NCBI GenBank assembly: GCA_963738445.1
Contig: CAVTWS010000015.1
Span: forward strand, 620,001-684,000
Length of the DNA: 64,000 nt
Direction of reading: 5' to 3'
Source: CAVTWS01 sp963738445
Lineage (GTDB): Bacteria; Actinomycetota; Acidimicrobiia; Acidimicrobiales; SHLQ01
A program made the translations under genes and the position numbers. Below are positions 1-9,187 of the stretch, in pieces. Each line of letters opens with the position of its first letter. Within the stretch, counting starts at the first letter, position 1. Under the pieces are notes generated by a model that saw nothing but the letters and a program-made list of their open reading frames with translations, was not told the origin of the DNA and searched no databases.

Positions 1-260
1 GGTCTGTCGGGTCTGCGCCGTGGTGCGCTCGCAAGAACCCGACGACCTCAGCATCGGAGGGCCTGTTGTCGCTCGGCCGGATCGGCGCCACGACCGCGTC
101 GTGGTCGCGGTTCGCTTCGTTGGCAGGGTCGTCCGGGTTCGATCGGGTCACTGCGGGTGAAGTCTGCCAGCAGCGCGGTGCCCGGCACTACGAATTCGAC
201 CTCAAGGCCAGCCGAGCGGCACGGAGTCGAGCTCCACAGCTTCGACTAGGAGATGGGCCT
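1..260 (-). pseudogene. Possible broken coding remnant at left edge
   Basis: No intact gene covers bases 1-303, but the minus strand reads like protein in three successive frames. About 250-205 gives VEAVELDSVPLGWP, about 209-134 gives GLEVEFVVPGTALLADF followed by TRSDPIEP, and about 140-1 gives NEANRDHDAVVAPIRPSD and runs off the edge. Joining them needs two single-base indels. The residue mix is protein-like rather than the Arg/Pro-rich mix of shadow frames. I recognise no family. It could be a gene damaged by assembly errors, a true pseudogene, or chance. No start codon can be assigned. Confidence 0.3.
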
Positions 261-291
261 CCGGCGCACGCTACGGCCGCTATCGCGTACA

Positions 292-297
292 TAAGCT
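292..297 (+). promoter_or_regulatory. -10 element of a predicted leaderless mRNA
   Basis: TAAGCT lies six bases before the ATG at 304, and that ATG has no Shine-Dalgarno sequence. A start of transcription about seven bases after the -10 would fall on the ATG. The same geometry recurs at other genes in the window. No clear -35 is visible. Confidence 0.35.
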
Positions 298-303
298 CGA
301 CGC

Positions 304-864
304 ATGGGACTCCTGGCCTTCTCCATCAACGTCACGCTGGACGGTTGCGTCGACCATATGGAGGGAATCGCCGACGATGAGACCCACGCCTTCTTCACGC
401 GACTCATGGACCAGGCCGGGGCGATGCTGTGGGGCCGCGTCACCTACGAGATGATGGAGAGTTACTGGCCGGCCGTCGCCCGCGGCGACGAGGAGGCGCC
501 CCCGTCGATGCGCGACTGGGCGGTCAAGCTGGAGGCCAAGCCGAAGTACGTCGTGTCGTCGACGCGACGGAACTTCCCGTGGACCAACAGCCACCACATC
601 TCCGGCGACTTACGCACGGGCGTCCTGGAGCTCAAGGACGCAACCCTGGGCCGCGTCCTGCTCGGTAGCGGCAAGCTCGCGACCGAGTTGGATCGACTGG
701 AGCTGATCGATGAGTACGACTTCCTCGTCCACCCCAGGATCGCAGGTCACGGTCCGACCCTCTACCAGGGCGGGTTACCCAGCACGCGGCGGCTCGAGCT
801 TGTCTCGGCGATGCCGCTCCACAACGGTGCAGTCGCCATGCACTACCGACGCGCGACCAGCTGA
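304..864 (+). CDS. Dihydrofolate reductase-fold family protein (RibD C-terminal type)
   Basis: A 186-residue protein of the RibD_C/DHFR-like fold, a family of NAD(P)H-dependent reductases of mostly unknown substrate found as single-domain cytosolic proteins. The N-terminus FSINVTLDGCVDH is the usual first strand and S/T-x-DG turn of the family, which fixes the start. GAMLWGRVTYEMM matches the conserved G-R-x-T-Y/F segment, and VLLGSGKLATEL is the nucleotide-binding glycine turn. The closing strand (MHYRRA) is intact and the length is normal. A true FolA is unlikely because the folate-site pattern is absent. It stands alone, with no obvious operon. Confidence 0.8.
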   Translation: MGLLAFSINVTLDGCVDHMEGIADDETHAFFTRLMDQAGAMLWGRVTYEMMESYWPAVARGDEEAPPSMRDWAVKLEAKPKYVVSSTRRNFPWTNSHHISGDLRTGVLELKDATLGRVLLGSGKLATELDRLELIDEYDFLVHPRIAGHGPTLYQGGLPSTRRLELVSAMPLHNGAVAMHYRRATS

Positions 865-1106
865 CACGCAGCGGGATGTCGGCCGACCGCTCGCAATCGC
901 GACGCTGACCGCTCATCTGTGAGCAAGCGACCGGCCGAACAACCGGCGATATGCAGTGTGCCCGGAGGCCGGTACGAGAGGTCGGGCTCGACCGGGGCGA
1001 ACGCTGCCGGCTTATGACACCAGCTCCCGAACCGAAGTCGAGTCGTCGCGTTCGTCCAGGACATTCGGCTCTTCCCGAGACCGGGGCCGGGCGCGGAGGA
1101 TGCCCC

Positions 1107-1814
1107 ATGGAACGGTTGCTGGAGGCTCGCGACCTCGTGAAGTCGTACCGTACCGACGAGGTGGACCGCCCCGTCCTGCGTGGGCTCTCCCTCGACGTGT
1201 CACCCGGTGAGTGGGTCGCGGCCATGGGCCCGAGCGGATGCGGGAAGTCCACCATGTTGCACCTTCTCGGTGGGCTCGACCTGCCCGACGCCGGCTCGAT
1301 CCGTTTCGGCGACATCGAAGTGACCGAGCTCGATGCCGCCGAACGGGCCAGGTTGCGCCGCCGACGGGTCGGCTATGTCTTCCAGCAGTACAACCTCATC
1401 CCGCACCTCGATGTCGCGGCCAACGTCGAGTTGCCCCAACGGCTGGCGGGAACGTCCCGGCGGGATGCCCGGGGCCGATCACGCGAGCTGCTCGAGCTCC
1501 TCGGTCTGGTCGGCCGCGAGCACAACCTGCCGGGCACCTTGTCGGGGGGCGAGCAACAACGGGTGGCGATCGCTCGCGCGGTGGCGAACTGTCCAGACCT
1601 GTTGCTGGCCGACGAGCCCACAGGCGCGCTCGACAGCGCGGCCGCGGCGCTCGTGCTCGAGCTCCTGAAGGGACAGCACGACCGCGGGCAGACGATCGTG
1701 ATGGTCACCCACGATCCGGGGATCGCGGCCGCCGCCGATCGGATCGTCCACGTGCTCGACGGGCAGATCGTGTCCGTCGTGACGGAGCCTGAACCCGCGG
1801 ATGCGTCGACGTGA
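1107..1814 (+). CDS. ABC transporter ATP-binding protein (MacB/LolD type)
   Basis: This 235-residue ATPase should power the neighbouring FtsX-fold permease. Walker A GPSGCGKST is at residues 41-49, the Q-loop follows at FQQYN, the signature LSGGEQQRVAIARA is near 145, Walker B is LLLADEPTGALD near 166, and the switch histidine is in VMVTHD. The LolD/MacB subclass is indicated by DEPTGALD and the EVTELDAAERARLRRRRVG region. The ATG at 1107 is preceded by GGAGG with a seven-base gap, so longer upstream starts are rejected. The stop overlaps the permease GTG as GTGA, indicating translational coupling. Substrate (lipoprotein, peptide or drug) cannot be read from the sequence. Confidence 0.9.
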   Translation: MERLLEARDLVKSYRTDEVDRPVLRGLSLDVSPGEWVAAMGPSGCGKSTMLHLLGGLDLPDAGSIRFGDIEVTELDAAERARLRRRRVGYVFQQYNLIPHLDVAANVELPQRLAGTSRRDARGRSRELLELLGLVGREHNLPGTLSGGEQQRVAIARAVANCPDLLLADEPTGALDSAAAALVLELLKGQHDRGQTIVMVTHDPGIAAAADRIVHVLDGQIVSVVTEPEPADAST

Positions 1815-4094
1815 ACACCGGCCTCGGTGCGCTCATCGGCGCGGGGCTGCGCAGCCGTCGACGCCTCGGGCTGGTCGCGACGTTCGCCGTGCTCGTCCTC
1901 GCCGCCGTGGCCATCGCCGCCGGCCTCGTCGTCAGCCGCCAGGGCGCCCCGCTGCTCGACGCGGTGGCCGACGATGCCGATGTCGCCCACCTCGTGCTGA
2001 ATGGCAGCCCGGCCGCCGTCACGTCGGTCGGCGAACGACCCCGAGGTCGTCGCCTGGTCCGGCCCGTTCGACACCGTCAGCGGGGTCGAACTGATCCTGC
2101 CCGACGAGACGGTGCCGATCGAGACCGTTGCTCTCGACACACCGGACATCGAGGTCAATCACCCGCCGATGCGATCGGGCCGGTGGGCGGCGACCGAGGA
2201 CGAGATCGTGCTCGACTACAGCCTCGCCTCGGACCTGTCCCTCGACATCGGCGATCCGATCACCCTGCGCCTGGGCGAAGCCGAGCTCTCGTTCACCGTC
2301 GTCGGCACGGCGGTCAACTTCACTGACTGCTTCTATCCGCAATGCGACCCGGGCCGAACGTGGGTCACCGGGAGCGGGCTTCCGACGATTCGACGCCGGT
2401 GAGCGCTCCTACTCGCAGGCGTATCTTCGCTTCGACGACGCGTCGCAGGCGGATCCGTTCGTCGAAAGTCAGGCCGCGGCCGGGGTGGAGGGCATCGGGG
2501 GGACGAACTCCTGGCTCGACACGCGCAGCGACTTCCTCACCCTCGACCGGGTCTTCGGGGCGTTCGTAGCCGTGTTCGGCATCTTCGTGCTCGCGGTCGC
2601 CGCCGTGATCATCGCCGGCTCGACGGCGATGCGGGTCGTGGCCCAACGCCGCGAGATCGCGCTGATGGGGGCCATCGGCTGCACACCGCGCCAGATCACC
2701 ACCGCCCTGCTGGTCGGAGAACCTGGCGGTCGGCGCCGACGGCCGGAGTCGTCGGGTGGTTCCTCGCCGGGTTCCTCGCCCCGTCGCTGCAGCTCGGCAT
2801 CGGCCGCACCCTCGGGCCTCAGGATCCGAGTTGGACGATGCTCGGGTTGGTGACGTGCCTGGGCGTGATCGTGGCGCTGCTGGCGTTGGCCACGATCGTC
2901 CCCGCTCGGGCCGCGGCACGCCGCCCGGTCACCGACGTCCTCCGCGACATCCCGCCCGATCGGGTGAGCTGGTTCAACCGCCGGGCCGGGAGGTTGCCCG
3001 GGCGGCTCTCGCTTCTCGGGGCGCAGGAGGCGGCGAGTCAACCGGTACGGGGCGGTCTCGCCGCGCTGGCGATCGGAGTCGCCGTCATCGGCACGATCGT
3101 TTCGGTGGGGTTCATCTCGGCCATCGATCGGGCGACCACCGACACCGCCATGGCGGGTGACCCCTGGGACCTCGCCCTCATTCCTTCCGGGGCCGATCCA
3201 ACCGAGGTCGACGCAACCCTCGGCGGGACCCCGGGCGTGGCGAGCTGGTACAACGATCTCGAGCGACGCAGCACGTTCAACGACGGCGCGTTCCTCTCTG
3301 TGGCGACGGGAGGAGACCCTGCTGCAGCCCGCTACCGGATCGCCGAGGGACACGGACTGCGGGAGTCGGGCGAGGCGATCGTGGGCTATGGCTTCATGGA
3401 CCGCTTCGACGTCTCCGTCGGCGACCAGATCGAGTTCCTCGCCGGTACGACGCCGCTCACGGTCGACATCGTCGGCTGGTACCGCGACACGGAGGACAGC
3501 GGCGAGATCCTCCGATACCGGATCGAGGATCTCGCCGCCGTCGAGCCGGGAATCGTGCCCGACGTGTATCGGGTCACCCTCACTCCAGATGCGGACATCG
3601 AGGAGGTGGCGTCAGCGCTCGCCGCTCCGCTCGGCCCCGAGGCCCGCACCGAGATCCTCGACACGGGCCGGGACGACATGGAGCCGCTGATGGTGGTACT
3701 CCGAGGCATCGCGGCCGTCCTGTTCGTCACCGCCGGAGCCAACCTGCTCTCGACGATGCTGACCTCGAGTCGCGAGTCAGCGCAGCGCGCCGGCGTTCAG
3801 CTGGCTCTGGGCTTCACGCCCCACCAACTCGTCCGGCAGGGGACCATGGCGGGGGGCTCGCTCGGACTCGTCGCCGTGGCCGTCGGCGTACCCCTGGGGT
3901 TGGTGATGTTCCGGCTGCTGGCCGATGCCGTGAGCACGGGGATCGGGGTCGGTCCGGGATGGATGCCCGGTCTCGGCCTTGGCGCGGTCCTCACGGTCGC
4001 CGTGCTCGCCGTCGGCGTCTCGGCCGGACTCGGGGCCCTGGCCTCCTCTCGCACGACGCAACGGTCCGCGGCGGATCTCATTCGCGGCGAGTGA
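1811..4094 (+). pseudogene. FtsX-fold ABC permease, interrupted by four frame changes
   Basis: The reading starts at GTG 1811 with a membrane segment (LGLVATFAVLVLAAVAIAAG) and then shifts frame near 2025-2035, 2385-2395, 2711-2716 and 2737-2742. Joined, it gives a LolC/MacB-like permease of about 760 residues: an N-terminal helix, an extracellular domain, a first FtsX block (VFGAFVAVFGIFVLAVAAVI), a second extracellular domain and a C-terminal FtsX block (LVAVAVGVPLGLVMF). The last 418 residues, from about 2838, are intact. All four changes go in the same direction. Either the gene is dead or the assembly has insertion errors. The tail overlaps the convergent DUF4389 gene by 17 bases. Confidence 0.75.
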
Positions 4095-5502
4095 GCCCCG
4101 GGCGGGCGATGGCTGGTGGTTCGGCACCGCCTTGATCCAGGCGGAACGGCGGATAGTCGTCGGTCATCAATGCGGCGTAGGCGATCACGCGGTAGATCCA
4201 CCGGTTGAACCCGACGATCAAATCGAACAGCGCGGGGGGATAGGTCCCGCTGAACAGGAGCAACACCCCCGCAACGAGTACCAGGACGCCGAGCAGGCCG
4301 CCACCGCCGGTGGCATCGATCGAGAAGGGTCCATCTCCGATGCGGATCCAACCGATCGAACCCAGCAGCAGCCCGAGGATCAGGTAGTGGGGGATGGCGA
4401 GCAGCCACCACTTGATCAGGACCAGCCCGCGCGACAGGCGCTCCGGGTACGCGATGTCGATCTGCGCCGGGTCGCCGGGTTCGGCGTGCAGGCTGAACGG
4501 CGGGTACCGGTCTGTACCGATTCCACCCGTGGTGGCGTAGAAGCTCACCCGCCATGTCCAGCGCAGGACTCCGACGTTGAAATCGAACAGAGCGCGGGGG
4601 TAGCGCCCGGTGAAGAAGATCGCGAAGCCGGCCACCATGGTGAGCACCACGAACGCGACCCACAAGAACGCCAGCACCACGAAGTGCGGGATGGCGAGGA
4701 ACCACTTCACCAACCACAGCCACCGTGACAGCTGAGGGTCTGGCGTGGCCGTCAACGTCACCGGATGCCACTCAGCGGGAGCTTCCTCGGCCATCGCCTC
4801 GGGCGTCTCGCCCGCTGGTCGGGCGACTGCGGGTTGGCTGGCGCCACGAGCTCCGGTGACGATCAGCGCGACCGACGCAGCGGTCAGGGCCGCTCCGAGC
4901 CCGAGCACGCTGAAGGCGAGCGGGAGGACGAGGCCCGACTTCGCGCCGGCTTCGACGTCGGCTGCCACTCCGGGTGTGCCCTCGGCGTTCATCACCACCA
5001 CGGCCCAGCGGCCCTCGCTGGCCTCCCACCTGACCTCTTGGGTTCCGGGCCCCGAATCTGACACGACCCAGAAGTCCCGGGTGGTGGGCGCCTCGACCGT
5101 CGCACCACCGGTTCGGGTCCGGTAGACGGGTCGATCACCGTCGATGTCGGTGACCTCATCGTGCGCGACGCCGGCGAGATAGGTGTCGACATCGGACTCG
5201 GCGGCGATGCCGACGAACACCTCGGTCTCAGACGCTGTGGGCGTCACCCGTAGTCGAACATCCAGGTCGAGCCGATCCAGAAGCCAGTCCGGCGTGCCTG
5301 GATCGGTCGCGAACCCGAGGTCCTCCGCCGTGACCGCCACCGTCGGAGACTCGATCTGGTCGATGCGGGCGCTGACGTAGCCGTCGCGGTCACGACCGAA
5401 GCCGTAGGCGAGACCCGTCGCCGCGCCCCCGAGCATCATGGCGAAGCCAGGAACCACGAGGAGACAGCCGACAACGAGCGCGATGATTCGAGCGGGCCGC
5501 AT
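4078..5502 (-). CDS. DUF4389 domain-containing membrane protein
   Basis: A 474-residue membrane protein of unknown function. An N-terminal helix (IIALVVGCLLVVPGFAMML) is followed by an extracytoplasmic region of about 170 residues, a second helix near 190-215, and then two DUF4389 repeats. Each repeat has the family pattern of an aromatic amphipathic start (WLWLVKWFLAIPHFVVLA; LVLIKWWLLAIPHYLILG), a second helix and the signature FTGRYPRALFDF or FSGTYPPALFDL. Both repeats end in RYPPF or DYPPF. ATG 5502 is chosen because AGGGAGG lies five bases upstream. It converges on the ABC permease gene; a functional link is not shown. Confidence 0.8.
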   Translation of the reverse strand: MRPARIIALVVGCLLVVPGFAMMLGGAATGLAYGFGRDRDGYVSARIDQIESPTVAVTAEDLGFATDPGTPDWLLDRLDLDVRLRVTPTASETEVFVGIAAESDVDTYLAGVAHDEVTDIDGDRPVYRTRTGGATVEAPTTRDFWVVSDSGPGTQEVRWEASEGRWAVVVMNAEGTPGVAADVEAGAKSGLVLPLAFSVLGLGAALTAASVALIVTGARGASQPAVARPAGETPEAMAEEAPAEWHPVTLTATPDPQLSRWLWLVKWFLAIPHFVVLAFLWVAFVVLTMVAGFAIFFTGRYPRALFDFNVGVLRWTWRVSFYATTGGIGTDRYPPFSLHAEPGDPAQIDIAYPERLSRGLVLIKWWLLAIPHYLILGLLLGSIGWIRIGDGPFSIDATGGGGLLGVLVLVAGVLLLFSGTYPPALFDLIVGFNRWIYRVIAYAALMTDDYPPFRLDQGGAEPPAIARPGLTRRE

Positions 5503-5620
5503 ATCGACCTCCCTGGTCCGAGACATGGATCTCGTCGACCATCCTCTGCGGCCAGCGGTGCCGGCAGGCAGGGACCAAGGGCCCAACGTGCTCGTCAGCC
5601 ACCACTTCTCGACGCGCCCG

Positions 5621-5869
5621 CTACTCCTCGGGAGGGTTGTTCTCCCGGTAGTAGTCCCATGCGTCGACCACCGAGCCGTCGGGTAGCTCACACATCGGTT
5701 CCGGTCCCGTCACCACGCCACCCTGATCCTCGCAGAAGACTGCGGCAGGATTCGGCAGCTGGGTGTCGTCGCCGTCGTCATCATCGTCGTCGCCACACGC
5801 GCCGACTGCGACGGCCAAGACGACTGGGACGATGCCGAGGACCAGGGTACGCCGTAGACGAACAGTCAT
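5621..5869 (-). CDS. Small DUF333-like lipoprotein
   Basis: An 82-residue secreted lipoprotein. The signal peptide ends in the lipobox AVGAC, followed by a run of aspartates (CGDDDDDDGDD) that should keep the mature N-terminus extended. The mature part NPAAVFCEDQGGVV...CELPDGS...WDYYRENN fits the short DUF333 pattern, with two cysteines likely to form a disulphide and a conserved W-x-YYR end. DUF333 proteins have no established function. The gene lies 118 bases upstream of the DUF4389 gene in the same direction and may be co-transcribed. Confidence 0.65.
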   Translation of the reverse strand: MTVRLRRTLVLGIVPVVLAVAVGACGDDDDDDGDDTQLPNPAAVFCEDQGGVVTGPEPMCELPDGSVVDAWDYYRENNPPEE

Positions 5870-6074
5870 GCGATCGACCTTTCGCTAGAAACCTTGCCGG
5901 TGATGGTCACCAGACTCCTCCCGTTGATCGGTGCGTGCATAGGGGACAAAGTCAGCGAGACGATCAGATCCGGCCGCCCGACGAAGGGTCGCGGTAGGGG
6001 ACCTTCGACCCTGCGGGAAACCGGAGTTCCGAACCAGGCTGGTGCTCCTCGCTGAGCACAGGAGGGTGAGGTTC

Positions 6075-7409
6075 ATGCGTACCGTCGTCATCATGGGAGC
6101 CGGCGGGCGCGACTTCCACAACTTCAATGTCGCCTTCCGCAACGACAGCAGCGTCCGGGTCGCCGCCTTCACCGCCGCGCAGATTCCCGGCATCGCCGGC
6201 CGGACCTATCCATCGTCGTTGGCCGGCCCTCTGTATCCCGCCGGAATCCCCATCGTCGCCGAGGCTGCGCTCGCCGACCTCATGGACGGGGACCGGGTCG
6301 ATGAGGTCATTCTCGCCTACAGCGACTTGTCGCACGCCGACGTCATGCACAAGGCGTCGTTGGCTCTCGCCGCAGGGGCCGATTTCCGACTCCAAGGCCC
6401 CGACTCCACGATGCTGTCGAGCTGTCGACCCGTCATCGCCGTATGTGCCACCCGGACGGGATGCGGGAAGTCGCAGACCAGCCGATGGATCGGAGCGCAG
6501 CTCATCGACCGGGGTCTGCGGGTGGCGCTTGTCCGCCACCCCATGCCGTATGGAGATCTCGAGGCCATGAGGGTCCAGCGATTCGAAACCCTGGCCGATG
6601 TCGATGCGGCCCACCCGACCGTCGAGGAACGAGAGGAGTACGAGGAGCCGGTCCGCCAGGGCATGGTCATGTTCGCCGGAGTCGATTACGAGGAGATCTT
6701 GCATGCCGCGGAGGCCGAGGCCGATGTCATCATCTGGGACGGCGGGAACAACGACTTCCCCTTCTACCGTCCCGACCTGCTCATCACGGTCGCCGACCCG
6801 CTCCGGCCCGGGGACGGCCTCGCCTACCATCCCGGCGAGGTCAACCTCCGCATGGCCGATGTCGTGGTGGTCAACAAGGTCGACAGCGCGGCGCTCGCCG
6901 ATGTTGCCCGGGTGGTCTCCGACATCGAGGCCGTCAACCCGGGCGCGGTGATCGTCAAGGCGGCCTCGCCCGTCACGCTCTCGCTCGGTCCGTCGCTCGT
7001 GGGCCAGCGGGTGCTGGTGATCGAGGACGGCCCGACCATCACGCACGGCGGCATGCCGTTCGGAGCCGGAACCGTTGCCGCCCGCCAGGCCGGGGCGACC
7101 TCGTTCGTCGATCCGCGACCCTCAGCCGTCGGAACGATCGCCGAGACCCTCGATCGTTTCCCACACATCACCACGGTCCTGCCGGCCATGGGCTACAGCG
7201 ACGCCCAGCTCGCCGACCTTGCAGCGACGGTGGCCGCATCGGACTGCGACGTGGTCGTGACCGGGACGCCCATGGACCTCGCCCGCCTCGTGGACCTCGA
7301 CCGTCCAGTTCGACACGCAACCTACGCCTATCAGGAGGTCGGCGCTCCGACGCTCTCCAGCGTTCTCGCGCCTTACCTGGACCGTTGGTCCGCCCTCGTC
7401 CGGAAATGA
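6075..7409 (+). CDS. COG2403 P-loop protein (cyclic 2,3-diphosphoglycerate synthase-like GTPase family)
   Basis: A 444-residue cytosolic P-loop protein. It opens with the family N-terminus VVIMGAGGRDFHNFNV, has the conserved IPGIAGRTYPSSLAGPLYP stretch, a P-loop TRTGCGKSQ near 126-134, VRHPMPYGDL, a Walker-B-like WDGGNNDFPF and a GTPase-type NKVD. The founding characterised member is archaeal cyclic 2,3-diphosphoglycerate synthase, but most bacterial members are simply called GTPases, so the reaction here is uncertain. AGGAGG lies nine bases before ATG 6075. The stop overlaps the next start as ATGA, tying it to the carbamate kinase, a pairing that suggests shared phosphoryl or carbamoyl metabolism. 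Confidence 0.8.
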   Translation: MRTVVIMGAGGRDFHNFNVAFRNDSSVRVAAFTAAQIPGIAGRTYPSSLAGPLYPAGIPIVAEAALADLMDGDRVDEVILAYSDLSHADVMHKASLALAAGADFRLQGPDSTMLSSCRPVIAVCATRTGCGKSQTSRWIGAQLIDRGLRVALVRHPMPYGDLEAMRVQRFETLADVDAAHPTVEEREEYEEPVRQGMVMFAGVDYEEILHAAEAEADVIIWDGGNNDFPFYRPDLLITVADPLRPGDGLAYHPGEVNLRMADVVVVNKVDSAALADVARVVSDIEAVNPGAVIVKAASPVTLSLGPSLVGQRVLVIEDGPTITHGGMPFGAGTVAARQAGATSFVDPRPSAVGTIAETLDRFPHITTVLPAMGYSDAQLADLAATVAASDCDVVVTGTPMDLARLVDLDRPVRHATYAYQEVGAPTLSSVLAPYLDRWSALVRK

Positions 7410-8398
7410 CGGAGCCACGGCGCGAGCTGATCGTGGCGGCGATAGGCGGGAACGCGCTGCTCCAGCGTGGGCAGTCTCTCGACATCGAGACGCAGCGGGC
7501 GAACGTCGCGGTCGCGGCACGATCGCTGGCCGACCTGGCCCGCGGTGTTGACCTGGCCGTCGTGCACGGCAACGGCCCCCAGGTCGGGTTGCTGGCCATC
7601 GAGTCGATCGCTGGCCCCAGCCCGATGCCGCTCGACGTGCTCGACGCCGAGAGCCAGGGCCAGATCGGTTACCTCCTGACCGTCGAGTTGGCCAACGCGC
7701 TGCCTGACCGGCGGTGCGTCACGCTGGTGACCCAGGTCGAGGTCGATCCGGCCGACCCGGCGTTCTCCCATCCCACCAAACCCATCGGACCCGGCTACGA
7801 GCCGGCGGTCGCCCGGATGTTGGCGGAGGAGCGACGGTGGACGGTCGCGGCGGACGGGGAGCGCTGGCGCCGGGTCGTCGCGTCGCCCGAGCCGCGTCGC
7901 CTCCTCGAGCTCGACGAGATCAGGATCCTGCTGGCCCACCACGTGGTCGTGGTGTGCGGCGGTGGTGGCGGGATTCCGGTGATCCGGGCGAGCGACGGAA
8001 GCTGGCGCGGGGTCGAGGCCGTCGTCGACAAGGACCTGACGGCGGCCCTGCTCGCCGAGCAGCTCGGCGCGAGCGCGTTGGTGCTGCTGACCGATGTGGA
8101 TGCCGTGTACCGCGGCTGGGGCACCCCCGACGCACAGCCCATGCGGCGCATCGAGTCGGGAGCGATCGATCAGCTCGGCCTCCCGTCGGGGTCGATGGCG
8201 CCCAAGGTCGAGGCGGCGCGTCGTTTCAGTGCTTCGACCGGCCGTCCGTCGATGATCGGGGCGTTGCGAGATGCCGGTCGACTCCTGCGCCGGGAGGTGG
8301 GCACCGAGGTGCTCGGGAGCGAGGTGCTCAGGGGCGAGGTGCTCGGGAGTGAGGTGACTTCCTGCCCTGCCCCGGTTGGGGACGCTCCACCAGCATGA
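7406..8398 (+). CDS. arcC: Carbamate kinase
   Basis: A 330-residue amino-acid-kinase-fold enzyme that interconverts carbamoyl phosphate plus ADP with carbamate plus ATP. Family landmarks are all present: GGNALLQRG at the N-terminus, HGNGPQVGLL, PIGPGYE, VVVCGGGGGIPV, VVDKDLTAALLA, LLTDVDAVY and GSMAPKVEAA near the C-terminus. It is coupled to the COG2403 gene by an ATGA overlap; no arginine deiminase or ornithine carbamoyltransferase gene is beside it. Oddly, after the normal end of the fold (about residue 295) the protein carries a five-residue repeat (EVLGS/EVLRG/EVLGS) and a tail not seen in standard ArcC of about 310 residues. Confidence 0.88.
   Translation: MTEPRRELIVAAIGGNALLQRGQSLDIETQRANVAVAARSLADLARGVDLAVVHGNGPQVGLLAIESIAGPSPMPLDVLDAESQGQIGYLLTVELANALPDRRCVTLVTQVEVDPADPAFSHPTKPIGPGYEPAVARMLAEERRWTVAADGERWRRVVASPEPRRLLELDEIRILLAHHVVVVCGGGGGIPVIRASDGSWRGVEAVVDKDLTAALLAEQLGASALVLLTDVDAVYRGWGTPDAQPMRRIESGAIDQLGLPSGSMAPKVEAARRFSASTGRPSMIGALRDAGRLLRREVGTEVLGSEVLRGEVLGSEVTSCPAPVGDAPPA
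8306..8350 (+). repeat. Tandem 15-bp repeat at the 3' end of arcC
   Basis: Three copies of a 15-bp unit (consensus GAGGTGCTCGGGAGC) at 8306, 8321 and 8336, followed by a partial copy at 8351. Each unit contains the dyad GCTC-GG-GAGC. They are in frame and encode a pentapeptide repeat. Confidence 0.85.
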
Positions 8399-8447
8399 GG
8401 AGAACGACCACCGACCAAACGGGGTCCAGATCCGTGAGGTGGTCGAA

Positions 8448-9173
8448 ATGATCGGACGAGTTCGGGTGACGATGTTGCTCGGTGCCGCCGCGTGCGTTCT
8501 GTCCATGGTTGGATGCGGTGACGATGACGCCGAGTCGGAGCCTCCGACCGCGGAGGAGTTGGCATCGCGCCTGGTCTCCGTGGACGACTTCGAGGGCGAC
8601 TGGACCGTCGACGAAGGGCCCGAAGGGACCGATGTCCCGTTGTCCGGTGTGATCTCCGAGGATCAATCGGACCTCTTGCCGACGCTCGAGTTGTGCGAGG
8701 CGGCCAGCGCTGAGTCGCGAGCCGCGGCGGAGGACCTGCGGTGGATGGCCTTCCGTCAGATCACCTTGGCGGTGGACGACCCGATCGACCCGCCGACGGA
8801 TCGGGAGGGTCACATTGTCTTCGCGCAGGAATTCCTGCTGTCCGGCGAAACCGACGAGGTCGAGGCGACCTTTGGCCTTCTGCGCGACGGCCTTGAGTCG
8901 TGCCTCGGAGATGTGCCGGCCAGCGAGGAAGGTCCCGGAACTGCGGAGACGATGATCGTCCCGGACCTGGGTGACGATCGCATCGGCACACTGACCACGA
9001 TCGAGGAAGAAGGTGGTTGGGCGGAGTGGCGTCTGCACAACGTGCTGGTGCGCCAGGGCTCCATCTTGATGAGCGTCGAGGTTGTCGACATTCGTGCCGG
9101 CGAAGGCGTCGAACCTTGGTACTCCATCGAGGAGGTGGGCGCACTCGTGCAGTCAGCGGTCGACCGACTCTGA
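8448..9173 (+). CDS. Lipoprotein of unknown function
   Basis: A 241-residue secreted protein. A signal peptide with a hydrophobic core (MLLGAAACVLSMVGC) ends in a lipobox cysteine followed by GDDDAES. The mature domain is acidic, has two cysteines likely to pair (ELCEAAS and ESCLGDV), and alternates predicted helices and strands in a layout like small PknH-sensor or LpqN-type extracellular domains, but I cannot assign it to a family. ATG 8448 is preferred because GAGGTGG lies just upstream and the signal peptide starts there. The gene begins 49 bases after arcC. Confidence 0.6.
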   Translation: MIGRVRVTMLLGAAACVLSMVGCGDDDAESEPPTAEELASRLVSVDDFEGDWTVDEGPEGTDVPLSGVISEDQSDLLPTLELCEAASAESRAAAEDLRWMAFRQITLAVDDPIDPPTDREGHIVFAQEFLLSGETDEVEATFGLLRDGLESCLGDVPASEEGPGTAETMIVPDLGDDRIGTLTTIEEEGGWAEWRLHNVLVRQGSILMSVEVVDIRAGEGVEPWYSIEEVGALVQSAVDRL

Positions 9174-9187
9174 GGCATCACGCGGTG

